A DNA stretch of 64,000 nucleotides from contig NZ_MPDJ01000001.1 of NCBI RefSeq assembly GCF_001881565.1, forward strand, positions 1,843,615 to 1,907,614. Reading direction: 5' to 3'. Below, one piece after another: positions 15,826 to 24,955 of this stretch. Numbering within the stretch: the stretch's first letter is position 1; each line of letters opens with the position of its first letter. Source of the DNA: Eisenbergiella tayi. GTDB lineage: Bacteria > Bacillota > Clostridia > Lachnospirales > Lachnospiraceae. The notes beneath the pieces were generated by a model that was not told where the DNA came from, searched no databases, and worked only from the letters and a program-made list of their open reading frames with translations. Both the position numbers and the translations under genes were made by a program.

Positions 15826-17310
15826 ATGAAGGAATCAGGCATGCTTCTCTTTCCCATATTTTTTCCGATAATCATGGGAATTCTGTTGCTGCTTTTGAAA
15901 AATTCAATAAAAAGGGCTGCCATGATAACCCTTACCGCCATAGGCCTTTTCGGGACGGCGATAGCAGTCATCGGGGTGATCGGCAGCGGAGAGACTGCCT
16001 TTACGCTGTTTCAGCTGACCATGCGGCTTCCTGTCTATTTTAAGGTGGATGCGGTGGGGCGGCTGTTTGTGTCGGTGGTCACAATTGTCTGGGTTCTCGC
16101 CGGCATCTATGCATTCCGGTATATGCAGCACGAGGATTGCAATAAAAGATATTTCGGATTTTATCTGATTGTATACGGCGTTCTTGTAGGGCTGGATTTT
16201 TCCGGCAACCTGATTACCTTTTACCTCTTTTACGAGTGCATGACTCTGCTGTCCCTTCCTCTTGTATTCCATACCCGTACAAGGGAGGCGGTTATGGCGG
16301 GGCTGAAATATCTGTTCTATTCCCTGGCCGGCGCCTATCTGGCTTTGTTTGGCCTGTATTTTATCAACCGCTATGGGAATACGCTGACCTTTACAGCCGG
16401 CGGAGTGCTGGATTTTTCACTTGTGGAAGGGCATGAAGGATTATTGCTGGTGGTTGCCTTTCTGATGCTTATGGGGTTCGGTGTAAAAGCCGGGCTGTTT
16501 CCCATGCAGGGCTGGCTGCCTGCGGCGCACCCGGTAGCCCCTGCCCCCGCATCGGCTGTGCTGTCCGGGATTATTGTCAAATCAGGGGTGCTGGGGATAA
16601 TCCGTGTGGTTTACTTTATTTTCGGAGCGGAGTTCCTGAAGGGAAGCTGGGTACAGAAGGTATTCCTGGGACTGGCCCTGGGAACGGTATTCCTGGGTTC
16701 CATGCTCGCTTATCTGGAAAAAGGACTGAAAAAAAGGCTGGCCTATTCAACGGTAAGCCAGGTTTCCTATATTCTCTTCGGGCTTCTTCTGCTGAATCCG
16801 GCCGGTATGACAGGGGCATTCCTGCATGTGATTTTCCATGCGGTCATTAAATCCGGCCTGTTCCTCTGCGCCGGAGCGATCATATTCCGGACAGGTAAAA
16901 CGCGGGTGGACGAGCTGAGGGGAATCGGGAAGGAAATGCCGGTAACCATCGGCTGTATGACCCTTCTGTCCCTTGCTTTAATAGGCATTCCTCCTGCAAG
17001 CGGATTTGTCAGCAAATGGTATCTGGCCGTCGGCTCGCTGTCCTCGGAAACCGGCTTTTACAGCTGGCTGGGGCCGGTGGTACTGCTGCTGTCCGCGCTG
17101 CTCACGGCGGGCTATCTGCTCCCCATAACCATGAAGGGGTTTTTCCCCGGGGAAGAAGAATCACGAAAAGGCTTTGTACGGAAGGAAGCGGATTCCGTAA
17201 TGCTGGTTCCCATCCTTCTGCTGGCTGTCCTGGCTGTTGTGCTGGGTATGTTCCCGGGAGGCCTGATTTCCCTTATCAGCAATATTGCACAGCAGCTGTT
17301 CCAGATGTAG
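15826..17310 (+). CDS. Antiporter-like proton-translocating subunit 2
   Basis: 494-aa polytopic membrane protein of the NuoL/M/N-MrpA/D family. Key motifs: GVKAGLFPMQGWLPAAHPVA, FYLFYECMTLLSLPLVF with the conserved Glu, and FHAVIKSGLFLCAGAII. The start follows AGGAG, 52 bp after the preceding stop, the first real gap in the operon. It resembles its downstream neighbour more than the upstream one, including a shared TFTAGGVLDFS/NFTFGGVLDAS segment, which suggests a tandem duplication. Confidence 0.92.
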   Translation: MKESGMLLFPIFFPIIMGILLLLLKNSIKRAAMITLTAIGLFGTAIAVIGVIGSGETAFTLFQLTMRLPVYFKVDAVGRLFVSVVTIVWVLAGIYAFRYMQHEDCNKRYFGFYLIVYGVLVGLDFSGNLITFYLFYECMTLLSLPLVFHTRTREAVMAGLKYLFYSLAGAYLALFGLYFINRYGNTLTFTAGGVLDFSLVEGHEGLLLVVAFLMLMGFGVKAGLFPMQGWLPAAHPVAPAPASAVLSGIIVKSGVLGIIRVVYFIFGAEFLKGSWVQKVFLGLALGTVFLGSMLAYLEKGLKKRLAYSTVSQVSYILFGLLLLNPAGMTGAFLHVIFHAVIKSGLFLCAGAIIFRTGKTRVDELRGIGKEMPVTIGCMTLLSLALIGIPPASGFVSKWYLAVGSLSSETGFYSWLGPVVLLLSALLTAGYLLPITMKGFFPGEEESRKGFVRKEADSVMLVPILLLAVLAVVLGMFPGGLISLISNIAQQLFQM

Positions 17311-17368
17311 GCAGACGGAAGAAAACGGATGGTAAGTCCGTACCAGGGAAAAAGAAAGGTGTTCATCT

Positions 17369-18847
17369 ATGAAACCAGAAATGATGCTTGTGGCCGTACT
17401 GCTGCCTGTGCTCGGCGGCGCTGTGGTGCCCTTGATACCCTTTAAAAAAAGAATATATATGACGGTATATGTTGAATGCATAGTGGTGGCGACCAGCCTG
17501 ATTGTGGCGGGGCTGCTGGTAAACCGGCCTGCGGATGCATTTCCTATCGTCCGGTTTGTGAGCAATCTGTCTCTGTCCCTGAAGATTGACGGGTTATCCA
17601 TGGTTTTTGCGGGTCTGGTGGCCGCCTTGTGGCCGCTGGCGACGCTGTATTCCTTTGAATATATGAAGCATGAAAAAAGAGAACGGTTTTTCTTCATGTT
17701 TTACACCATTACCTATGGTATTACGCTGGGTATTGCTTTTTCAGAGGATATGCTCACCATGTATTTCTTTTATGAGCTGCTCACGCTGGTTACCGTACCC
17801 TTGGTGCTGCATACGCTGACCAGAGAGGCGATCCTTGCCAGCCGGAAGTATCTGTATTACTCCCTGGGAGGCGCCGCATTTGCTTTTCTGGGGCTGATCT
17901 TCCTGCTGACCTATGGCACGACCATCAACTTTACCTTCGGGGGAGTCCTGGATGCTTCCGTGACGGGAGGAGATAAGAGATCCATGCTGCTGCTCATATA
18001 CTGCATCGCCTTCTGCGGCTTTGGGGTAAAAGCGGCTGTCTGTCCCTTTAATTCCTGGCTTCCCCAGGCGGGCGTGGCGCCTACCCCGGTCACTGCGCTT
18101 CTGCATGCGGTAGCCGTGGTAAAGGCGGGAGCCTTTGCTATCATCAGGCTGACCTATTACAGCTTTGGCCCGGACTTTGTCAGAGGAACCTGGGCGCAGA
18201 ATGTGGTAATGGGGATCGTGATTTTTACCATTGTTTACGGCTGCAGCCGCGCGCTGAAGGAGACGCATTTGAAAAGGAGGCTTGCGTATTCCACCATAAG
18301 CAACCTTTCCTATATCCTTTTCGGCGTATGTATCATGACGCCCCTGGGTCTGGTAGGTGCCTTAAGCCATATGGTATTCCATGCTGTTATGAAGATATGC
18401 TCCTTCTTCTGTGTGGGTGCGGTGATGTATAAAACGGGAAAGCAGTATGTGCATGAAATAGACGGTTTCGGAAGGCGTATGCCGGTGGTGTTCGGAATTT
18501 TTACCATAGCGTCCCTCGGACTGATGGGAGTGCCCGGCCTTGCCGGATTTATCAGCAAGTGGAATCTGGCGACGGCGGCGGTAATGAGCGATAATGTCAT
18601 GGCCTATGTGGGGATCGGGGCCCTTCTGATATCTGCGCTTTTAACGGCCATCTATATGCTCTCTATCGTTATCCGGGCCTTTTTCCCTGATAAGGAGAAG
18701 CAGCTGAACATTCCGGAGGAAGCCAGGGATCCGGGATGGATGATGCTGGTGCCTTTGTGTATTTTTGCGATAGCTATCCTTATTTTCGGCCTGCATTCCG
18801 CACCGATTGTAAATTTCTTTCAGGAAATAGCCGGCGGAAATTTGTAA
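17369..18847 (+). CDS. Antiporter-like proton-translocating subunit 3
   Basis: 492-aa membrane protein, paralogue of the preceding gene. Motifs: GVKAAVCPFNSWLPQAGVAP, MYFFYELLTLVTVPLVLHTL and FHAVMKICSFFCVGAVMYK. In the WLPxA motif the usual HP is replaced by GV, so the local loop differs from subunits 2 and 4. ATG 17369 follows GAAAGGTG. Probably forms another proton or sodium channel in the membrane arm. Confidence 0.92.
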   Translation: MKPEMMLVAVLLPVLGGAVVPLIPFKKRIYMTVYVECIVVATSLIVAGLLVNRPADAFPIVRFVSNLSLSLKIDGLSMVFAGLVAALWPLATLYSFEYMKHEKRERFFFMFYTITYGITLGIAFSEDMLTMYFFYELLTLVTVPLVLHTLTREAILASRKYLYYSLGGAAFAFLGLIFLLTYGTTINFTFGGVLDASVTGGDKRSMLLLIYCIAFCGFGVKAAVCPFNSWLPQAGVAPTPVTALLHAVAVVKAGAFAIIRLTYYSFGPDFVRGTWAQNVVMGIVIFTIVYGCSRALKETHLKRRLAYSTISNLSYILFGVCIMTPLGLVGALSHMVFHAVMKICSFFCVGAVMYKTGKQYVHEIDGFGRRMPVVFGIFTIASLGLMGVPGLAGFISKWNLATAAVMSDNVMAYVGIGALLISALLTAIYMLSIVIRAFFPDKEKQLNIPEEARDPGWMMLVPLCIFAIAILIFGLHSAPIVNFFQEIAGGNL

Positions 18848-18869
18848 AGAGAGGTTGGAGGAACCTGAC

Positions 18870-21038
18870 ATGACTGGTGATTATATGCTGTTATTAATCC
18901 TGTGTTTTCCCTTTCTGGGGGCATTCGTGGTAGCGCTGCTGGGAAGAGGAGAGGGAGCGGGAAATGATACGGACAGAAAAAGAAAGACAACTGCAGATAT
19001 AGGGGCCGGTCTGGTAACTGTTTCAGAGATGCTCTGCTTTGCCGTTTTGTTCGGCCTGTTCTGGAAGGGCGGCAATGAGGGAATCCGGTATGATTTCCGT
19101 TGGGAAGGCTTCTGCGGAATGGGGCTGCATCTGTGTATGGATGGGTTCCGTGCCCTGTATGGCCTGATCGCTTCTCTTATGTGGATGATGACGACGCTGT
19201 TTTCCGCCGAATATATGAAAAGCTACAGGAACAGGGGAAGATACCGTTTTTTTACTCTGTTTACGCTGGGAGCCACCATCGGTGTGTTCCTATCGGCAGA
19301 TCTTTTCACTGTTTTTATTTTCTTTGAAATCATGTCCTTTACTTCCTATACATGGGTGGCGCATGAAGAGACGAAAGAAGCCCTGCGTGCGGCCGAAACC
19401 TATCTGGCTGTGGCAGTCATCGGCGGGCTGGTAATGCTGATGGGCCTGTTTCTCTTGTACGGGGAACTGGGAACGCTGGAATTTACCCGGCTTGCGCAAG
19501 CGGCGGAGAAGAGCCGTTCAGATGGAAGAGGAGGATATGTACGGATATTCACCGCCTCTGTCTGCCTGCTGTTTGGTTTCGGGGCAAAAGCCGGTGTCTT
19601 CCCTCTGCACATCTGGCTGCCCAAGGCCCATCCCGTAGCGCCTGCGCCGGCATCCGCCCTTCTTTCCGGCATACTTACTAAAGCCGGTATTTTTGGTGTT
19701 CTTGTCATCAGCAGCGCTATTCTTCCTTTTGATATGGCGTGGGGCAGACTGCTGCTGGTTTTGGGTGTTCTCACGATGTTTACCGGTGCGCTCCTTGCCT
19801 TATTCTCCGTGAATCTTAAAAGGACGCTGGCCTGTTCCTCCGTGTCTCAAATCGGATTTATTCTGATCGGGATCGGCATGCAGGGGCTTATCGGAGAAGA
19901 GAGCAGCGTGGCCATACGGGGAAGCCTGCTTCACATGGTAAACCACTCCCTGATCAAGCTGGTGCTTTTTATGGCTGCAGGCGTCGTATTTATGAACCTT
20001 CATGAACTGAACCTGAACAAAATAAAAGGATTCGGCAGAAAGAAGCCGCTGCTGAACTTCTGTTTTCTGATGGGGGCGCTGGGTATCGGCGGAATGCCTC
20101 TGTGGAACGGATATACGAGCAAGACGCTGCTGCATGAATCCATCGTGGAATACAGGCATATGCTCGTCTCAGCAAATGCAGGCGGGGCTGGCTGGATGCA
20201 GGCTGTGGAATGGATTTTCCTAATCAGCGGAGGCATGACGGTGGCGTATATGCTCAAGCTTTACATCTGTCTCTTTGTGGAAAAAAATAATGACAGAAAG
20301 TGTCAGGAACGATTCGACGGAATGAAGCATTATATGAACGGCCTGAGCGGTTTTGCCCTGGCGGGCAGCGCCGTGCTCCTTCCGCTGCTGGGGATTCTCC
20401 CCCATCTGATAACAGACAGGCTGGCGGATATGTCCGCCGCTTTCCTGAATGCGGAAAGCCTGGAAACAGTGGTTGCTTATTTCTCCCTGATCAATTTAAA
20501 GGGAGCCGGAGTTTCGATTCTTATAGGTCTGCTGCTTTATGTATTGGTGGTACGCAAATGGATGGAAACTGTGCAGGACGGAAACAGGATTTACCGGGAT
20601 CGCTGGCCCGGCTGGCTGGATTTGGAGAATCTGCTGTACCGGCCTGTCCTTCTTAAGATCCTTCCCCTGCTATTCGGAACCCTGTGCAGGCTGGCTGACA
20701 GACTGATGGATGCAATAGTGGTCCTGTTAAGAAAGACTATTTACAGAGATAGCAGAATTCCGCATGAAATAAAAGAAGGAACACCCATGACTCATATGGT
20801 GGGAATTGTTCTGGACGGGGTCACGGAGTATTTCAATCATCCTGATGCCACAGAGGAAGAGATAGCTGAAGATATCTATATAAGGCAGCACGCAGAAGGC
20901 AGATATGAGCATAAGCTTGCTATGATGCATGATGATTTACAGGAAAATGGAACGATTATCGGAAGAAGCCTGTCCTTCGGACTTTTCCTTGCCTGTTTGG
21001 GACTTCTGCTTACTTTGCTGTATATATTGATCGATTAA
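18870..21038 (+). CDS. Antiporter-like subunit 4 with long C-terminus (NuoL/MrpA type)
   Basis: 722-aa membrane protein. The first ~500 residues have the antiporter fold (GAKAGVFPLHIWLPKAHPVA; VFIFFEIMSFTSYTWV; LLHMVNHSLIKLVLFMAAGV). The ~200-residue C-terminal extension includes a hydrophobic segment near residue 545, further segments and a charged stretch, then a final membrane helix, like the lateral extension of NuoL/MrpA. It lacks the MbhD/MbhE tail of canonical MrpA, which is supplied by separate genes. ATG 18870 is chosen because TTGGAGG at 18855-18861 precedes it at 8 nt. Confidence 0.9.
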   Translation: MTGDYMLLLILCFPFLGAFVVALLGRGEGAGNDTDRKRKTTADIGAGLVTVSEMLCFAVLFGLFWKGGNEGIRYDFRWEGFCGMGLHLCMDGFRALYGLIASLMWMMTTLFSAEYMKSYRNRGRYRFFTLFTLGATIGVFLSADLFTVFIFFEIMSFTSYTWVAHEETKEALRAAETYLAVAVIGGLVMLMGLFLLYGELGTLEFTRLAQAAEKSRSDGRGGYVRIFTASVCLLFGFGAKAGVFPLHIWLPKAHPVAPAPASALLSGILTKAGIFGVLVISSAILPFDMAWGRLLLVLGVLTMFTGALLALFSVNLKRTLACSSVSQIGFILIGIGMQGLIGEESSVAIRGSLLHMVNHSLIKLVLFMAAGVVFMNLHELNLNKIKGFGRKKPLLNFCFLMGALGIGGMPLWNGYTSKTLLHESIVEYRHMLVSANAGGAGWMQAVEWIFLISGGMTVAYMLKLYICLFVEKNNDRKCQERFDGMKHYMNGLSGFALAGSAVLLPLLGILPHLITDRLADMSAAFLNAESLETVVAYFSLINLKGAGVSILIGLLLYVLVVRKWMETVQDGNRIYRDRWPGWLDLENLLYRPVLLKILPLLFGTLCRLADRLMDAIVVLLRKTIYRDSRIPHEIKEGTPMTHMVGIVLDGVTEYFNHPDATEEEIAEDIYIRQHAEGRYEHKLAMMHDDLQENGTIIGRSLSFGLFLACLGLLLTLLYILID

Positions 21039-21053
21039 CTTCACTTAAAGAAA

Positions 21054-21097
21054 AACGAAGCCCGCTGGCGACATGCTGTCAGATGGCTTCGTTTTTT
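21054..21097 (+). terminator. Terminator of the antiporter operon
   Basis: AACGAAGCC (21054-21062) pairs with GGCTTCGTT (21085-21093), followed by a T-run to 21097. The loop contains a further partly paired GACA/TGTC segment. It lies 15 bp after the last antiporter gene. Confidence 0.9.
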
Positions 21098-21150
21098 ATT
21101 ATAGTTTTGATGAAAGGCTATGCAGCCGGCTGGAGAATCGCGTTTTTTAG

Positions 21151-23274
21151 TTAGGCCCGGTCTTTTACAAGACACACCAATACGGAGCGTGGGCCCATAA
21201 TATAAACATTTTCATCCAGTATTTCCTCACGAGTAATGACTGCTGCTGTTCCTCTTGAGGTATCTACTGCGGGAATCCAGTATTTATCGGGGGACAGCTC
21301 CGGAAGCTCCACTGTCAGAGGATTCCAGAAAGTATTGATGCCGATATACAGGATATCATCCCTGCCGGAGGGATAGATTCCGGCGAACATTACGCCCACC
21401 ATTTTGCTGTTCCAGTCAAAATTATCATCCCAGGGCTTCAGCGAATGAATACTCATAGACGGAAAACCAAGACTGCAGGGAGCGGTATTATCCCGTATCA
21501 CCCCGTGTTCCCGGCGGAAGGAGATCATGTACCGGAAAAAATCATGAATTTCTTTATTTTCCTCTGCTAAAGTCCAGTCAAGCCAGGATATTTCATTGTC
21601 CTGGCAATAGGAATTATTATTGCCGAACTGCGTATTCCCGAATTCGTCTCCGGCAAGAAACATGGGAGTGCCGCGGCTGCACATGAGAACCGCACAGGCA
21701 TTTTTGATCATCCGGAACCTCAGCTGCCGGATTTCCTCACTGTCGGACGGGCCCTCCTGTCCGCAGTTCCAGCTCCGGTTATCGTCGGCGCCATCCGTAT
21801 TGTTCCAGCCGTTCGCTTCATTATGCTTGCTGTTATAGGAATAAAGATCATATAAAGTAAAGCCGTCATGGCAGGTAAGAAAATTAACGGATGCGTTGGA
21901 GCCTCTTTTTTCCGGAGGATAAAGATCAGGAGATCCTATAATACGCTGAGCGGCGGCAGCAGCATAGCCGTCATCCCCTTTCAGGAAGCTGCGCATATCA
22001 TCCCGGTATTTACCGTTCCATTCCGACCAACGGTTCCAGGAGGGAAACGAACCGACCTGATACAGGCCGCCTGCGTCCCAGGCTTCAGCGATCAAATCCA
22101 CGCTTCCCAGGATAGGATCATAGGCAAGGCTTTCCAGAAGGGGAGGGTTGCTCATAGGAGCCGCATCCTCATTCCGACCGAGAATAGAAGCCAGATCGAA
22201 GCGGAAACCGTCCACACGGTAATTGATGACCCAGTATCGCAGGCAGTCCAGAATCAGCTGCCGGACGATAGGGTGGTTGCAGTTCAGCGTATTGCCGCAG
22301 CCGCTGAAATTATAGTAATAGCCATCAGGGGTGAGCATGTAATAAATATTATTATCCAGCCCTTTAAAAGAAAAGAACGGCCCCTGTTCATTCCCTTCTG
22401 CAGTATGGTTGAATACCACATCCAGGATTACTTCAATCCCATTTTCATTCAGGGCCCTGATAAGCGTTTTCAGCTCCAGCCCTTCCTGGTTATATTCAAG
22501 CTGTGCGGTATAACCGGTATTGGGGGCAAAGAAACACACGGGATTATACCCCCAGTAATCCAGAAGCATCCGTCCGTCCACCTCCCGGCAGCCGGCCATT
22601 TCATCGAATTCAAAGATAGGCATCAATTCCACCGCGTTGATTCCCAACTCTTTCAGATAGGGGATTTTTTCCATTAAACCGGCGAAAGTGCCGGGATGGG
22701 AAGCCCCGGAAGAAGCATCTTTGGTAAAGCCTCTTACATGAAGCTCATAGATAATATTATCCTTTATGGGAATGAGCGGCTGCTTACAGTTGCCCCAGTC
22801 AAAGTTATTTCTTACCACACGGGATTTGTACAGACAGTCCGGCTCGTAAATCCGGTGGACGCCCCATTCGCTCTGGCCGGTAACAGCCTTTGCATAAGGG
22901 TCGAGAATATATTTGCTTTTATCAAATATCAGTCCCTTTTCCGGATCGTAAGGGCCATCCAGGCAGTAAGCATATTCGAATTCGTCTATCTTCAGGCCGA
23001 AAACAATCATGGAAAAGACATTCCCGATCCGATAGTGTTCCGGAAAAGGAATACTGACGAACGGCCGGAAGGATTTTCTGTGGAAAAGCACAAGCTCACA
23101 GGATGTGGCGTTGTGAGAGGCAAGAGTGAAATTAACGCCGCCGGGCAGGGCAGAAGCGCCGTTAACCTCATAAAATCCGGGCCTGACTTCATATCCCCTG
23201 ATATTATCCAGGGGCTTTAAATTGGCAGATATCTCCTCGCCGGTAATGCTCTCCAGCAGTAAGGTGTTTTTCAA
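21151..23274 (-). CDS. glgX: Glycogen debranching enzyme (isoamylase/GlgX type, GH13)
   Basis: 707-aa cytoplasmic enzyme that hydrolyses alpha-1,6 branches of glycogen. An N-terminal CBM48-like domain (about residues 25-140; GVNFTLASHNATSCELVLF) is followed by the GH13 barrel. Catalytic residues are in DGFRFDLAS (nucleophile), LIAEAWDAGG (acid/base) and FLTCHDGFTLYDL. Length fits the family. The start is a TTG at 23274: GGAGG at 23283-23287 sits 8 nt upstream and no ATG is placed as well. It is not linked to other glycogen genes. A DUF1016 gene lies 55 bp upstream on the same strand and may be co-transcribed. Confidence 0.94.
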   Translation of the reverse strand: MKNTLLLESITGEEISANLKPLDNIRGYEVRPGFYEVNGASALPGGVNFTLASHNATSCELVLFHRKSFRPFVSIPFPEHYRIGNVFSMIVFGLKIDEFEYAYCLDGPYDPEKGLIFDKSKYILDPYAKAVTGQSEWGVHRIYEPDCLYKSRVVRNNFDWGNCKQPLIPIKDNIIYELHVRGFTKDASSGASHPGTFAGLMEKIPYLKELGINAVELMPIFEFDEMAGCREVDGRMLLDYWGYNPVCFFAPNTGYTAQLEYNQEGLELKTLIRALNENGIEVILDVVFNHTAEGNEQGPFFSFKGLDNNIYYMLTPDGYYYNFSGCGNTLNCNHPIVRQLILDCLRYWVINYRVDGFRFDLASILGRNEDAAPMSNPPLLESLAYDPILGSVDLIAEAWDAGGLYQVGSFPSWNRWSEWNGKYRDDMRSFLKGDDGYAAAAAQRIIGSPDLYPPEKRGSNASVNFLTCHDGFTLYDLYSYNSKHNEANGWNNTDGADDNRSWNCGQEGPSDSEEIRQLRFRMIKNACAVLMCSRGTPMFLAGDEFGNTQFGNNNSYCQDNEISWLDWTLAEENKEIHDFFRYMISFRREHGVIRDNTAPCSLGFPSMSIHSLKPWDDNFDWNSKMVGVMFAGIYPSGRDDILYIGINTFWNPLTVELPELSPDKYWIPAVDTSRGTAAVITREEILDENVYIMGPRSVLVCLVKDRA

Positions 23275-23328
23275 TAGTAGTACCTCCGTATTGGCTGATT
23301 TGTGATAAGGTGTTTCTTATTCTTCTGA

Positions 23329-24372
23329 TTATATCTGATCATCTAAAAGTCTTTGTAATTCCTCTTTACTTGGCAAAACGGTTTGATATTTGCTTGCAAA
23401 AATCTGACTGTTATCTTCTGGCAAGGTCATCTCTACTATTGACTGATTTTTATCTTTACACAGAATGATACCGATTGTCGGATTCTCATCCGGCAGCTTT
23501 ACCTTCCTGTCATAATAATTAACATACATTTGCATTTGTCCAATATCCTGATGCTTTAGTTCACCTATTTTCAAATCAAAAAGTACAAAACATCTCAGCA
23601 ATCTATTATAGAATACTAAGTCTACCCGAAAATGTTCTTCTTCAAAGGTAAACCTGACCTGACGTCCAATAAAAGCAAATCCGGTACCGAGTTCAAGCAG
23701 GAATGTCTGCAAATGATCAATGATCTTGGATTCCAAATCTGTTTCTGAATATTCAGGCAGCTCAGGTAAACCTAAAAATTCTAATACATATGGATCCTTT
23801 ACCATGTCCCCTGACTTTTCTATTACCTGTCCCTCCTGTGATAAGAGATATACTTTATCCTTGTCAGTACTTAATAAGATACGTTCATATAGGGAACTGT
23901 CATATTGCCTTTTTAATTCCGTAAGGCTCCAATCATTTTTTGCGGACTCAATTTCATAAAAATGCCGCTCATCAATATTATCTATTCTCATAAGTTTCAG
24001 ATAATGTGACCAACTCAGGAAAAATTTTCTGCCATTATCCACAGTTGGTAAATGATTGAATTGGTCAGACACCTTCTGACCAATTTGATCATTACGATAA
24101 GTCAAATAAAATTGTCTCATCTGCTTCAGATTTGTGACTGAAAAACCCTTGCCAAATTGCTTCGACAAATAATCAGATAATTCTTTTAATAAATACTTTC
24201 CATAACCAGCTCTTTCCTTGCCGTTTTGCTCCTCTTGAAAAATTCTTTTTCCAACTTCGTAGTATGTATAGACCATAGAAAGATTCACTGCTGTTTTTGC
24301 ATTCTTTTTTGCTTGCTCCAATAAATCTGAAACACTTTGTAGAAAAGTCAACTTAACATCATCCAAAGCCAT
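23329..24372 (-). CDS. PDDEXK nuclease domain protein (DUF1016/YhcG family)
   Basis: 347-aa protein. The N-terminal ~170 residues match the DUF1016 N-domain (AVNLSMVYTYYEVGKRIFQ; GKGFSVTNLKQMRQFYL; LSWSHYLKLMRI). The C-terminal half is a PDDEXK-type nuclease: FRVDLVFYNRLLRCFVLFDLKIG supplies the active-site Asp and the (D/E)xK pair, here Asp-Leu-Lys rather than the more usual Glu-Leu-Lys, then GQMQMYVNYYD. Function is uncertain; family members are nuclease-like and often lie among defence genes. It starts 14 bp after a Phd-like antitoxin gene, suggesting a two-gene unit. Confidence 0.88.
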   Translation of the reverse strand: MALDDVKLTFLQSVSDLLEQAKKNAKTAVNLSMVYTYYEVGKRIFQEEQNGKERAGYGKYLLKELSDYLSKQFGKGFSVTNLKQMRQFYLTYRNDQIGQKVSDQFNHLPTVDNGRKFFLSWSHYLKLMRIDNIDERHFYEIESAKNDWSLTELKRQYDSSLYERILLSTDKDKVYLLSQEGQVIEKSGDMVKDPYVLEFLGLPELPEYSETDLESKIIDHLQTFLLELGTGFAFIGRQVRFTFEEEHFRVDLVFYNRLLRCFVLFDLKIGELKHQDIGQMQMYVNYYDRKVKLPDENPTIGIILCKDKNQSIVEMTLPEDNSQIFASKYQTVLPSKEELQRLLDDQI

Positions 24373-24386
24373 TTACCTCTCTTCAT

Positions 24387-24584
24387 TTAGTCTGCAGTTT
24401 GGTTATTCATACTCTTTTGATATTCCAGAAAGCCATCATATTCAGAAAAGCTTATTACGGCATATCGTGGTTTGTTGTTCTTTAGAATAACAACGGCTCC
24501 CTGTTCATCAACAAGACGAACTACCTTAGAAAAATTTTGATTTGCATCGGTCATAGGTATTAATACATCTGTATTTATAAGCAT
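24387..24584 (-). CDS. Phd/YefM-like antitoxin
   Basis: 65-aa protein resembling type II antitoxins of the Phd/YefM family: an N-terminal beta-alpha DNA-binding part (IPMTDANQNFSKVVRLVDE) followed by VVILKNNKPRYAVISFSEYD, a typical repressor-fold strand and turn. AGGAG at the right distance favours ATG 24584 over an in-frame ATG 18 bp upstream. No RelE- or Doc-type toxin follows; the only partner candidate is the DUF1016 nuclease-like gene 14 bp downstream. Confidence 0.8.
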   Translation of the reverse strand: MLINTDVLIPMTDANQNFSKVVRLVDEQGAVVILKNNKPRYAVISFSEYDGFLEYQKSMNNQTAD

Positions 24585-24746
24585 GCTTACTCCTATCTGC
24601 ATATAAAGTATACAAGTAATTAAGTAATTGAAAGGTTAATTTATTTTAATTAGCCCATAGGATAAGTATATACAAACTTAGGATAAATACAACCTATAAG
24701 TATATTTTTATCTGAATACCAATCAGAATGAAAATTTGAAAAATAT

Positions 24747-24778
24747 AAAAGCCCGGAAACATTAAGTTCCCGGGCTTT
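24747..24778 (-). terminator. Terminator after tRNA-Pro
   Basis: On the minus strand AAAGCCCGGGAA and TTCCGGGCTTT form a stem around a short AU-rich loop, followed by TTATATTTTT. It is placed a few bases after the tRNA 3' end. Confidence 0.8.
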
Positions 24779-24785
24779 CCCTAAG

Positions 24786-24859
24786 TCGAAGCGACGTGAT
24801 TCGAACACGCGACCTCTGCGTCCCGAACGCAGCGCTCTACCAAACTGAGCCACGCTTCG
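24786..24859 (-). tRNA. tRNA-Pro (anticodon CGG)
   Basis: Reads CGAAGCG at the 5' end, pairing with CGCTTCG at the 3' end, with discriminator A. The D arm (GGCTCAGTTTGGTAGAGC), the anticodon stem CTGCG/CGCAG with loop TTCGGGA and the T arm (GTTCGAATC) are all in order. Anticodon CGG reads proline codon CCG. The 3' CCA is not encoded. Confidence 0.95.
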
Positions 24860-24955
24860 ATCTGGCTTTATATAGCCATTCAATAATACAAAATATAAAG
24901 AAAAATGTCAATGGTTTTTTCGAAAATTATGTTTTTTCAAAATGGCCTTAACAAA

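Noticed and set aside
24387..24884. Genomic island boundary at tRNA-Pro
   Set aside because: No integrase gene and no repeat of the tRNA 3' end was found nearby, so an island cannot be supported.
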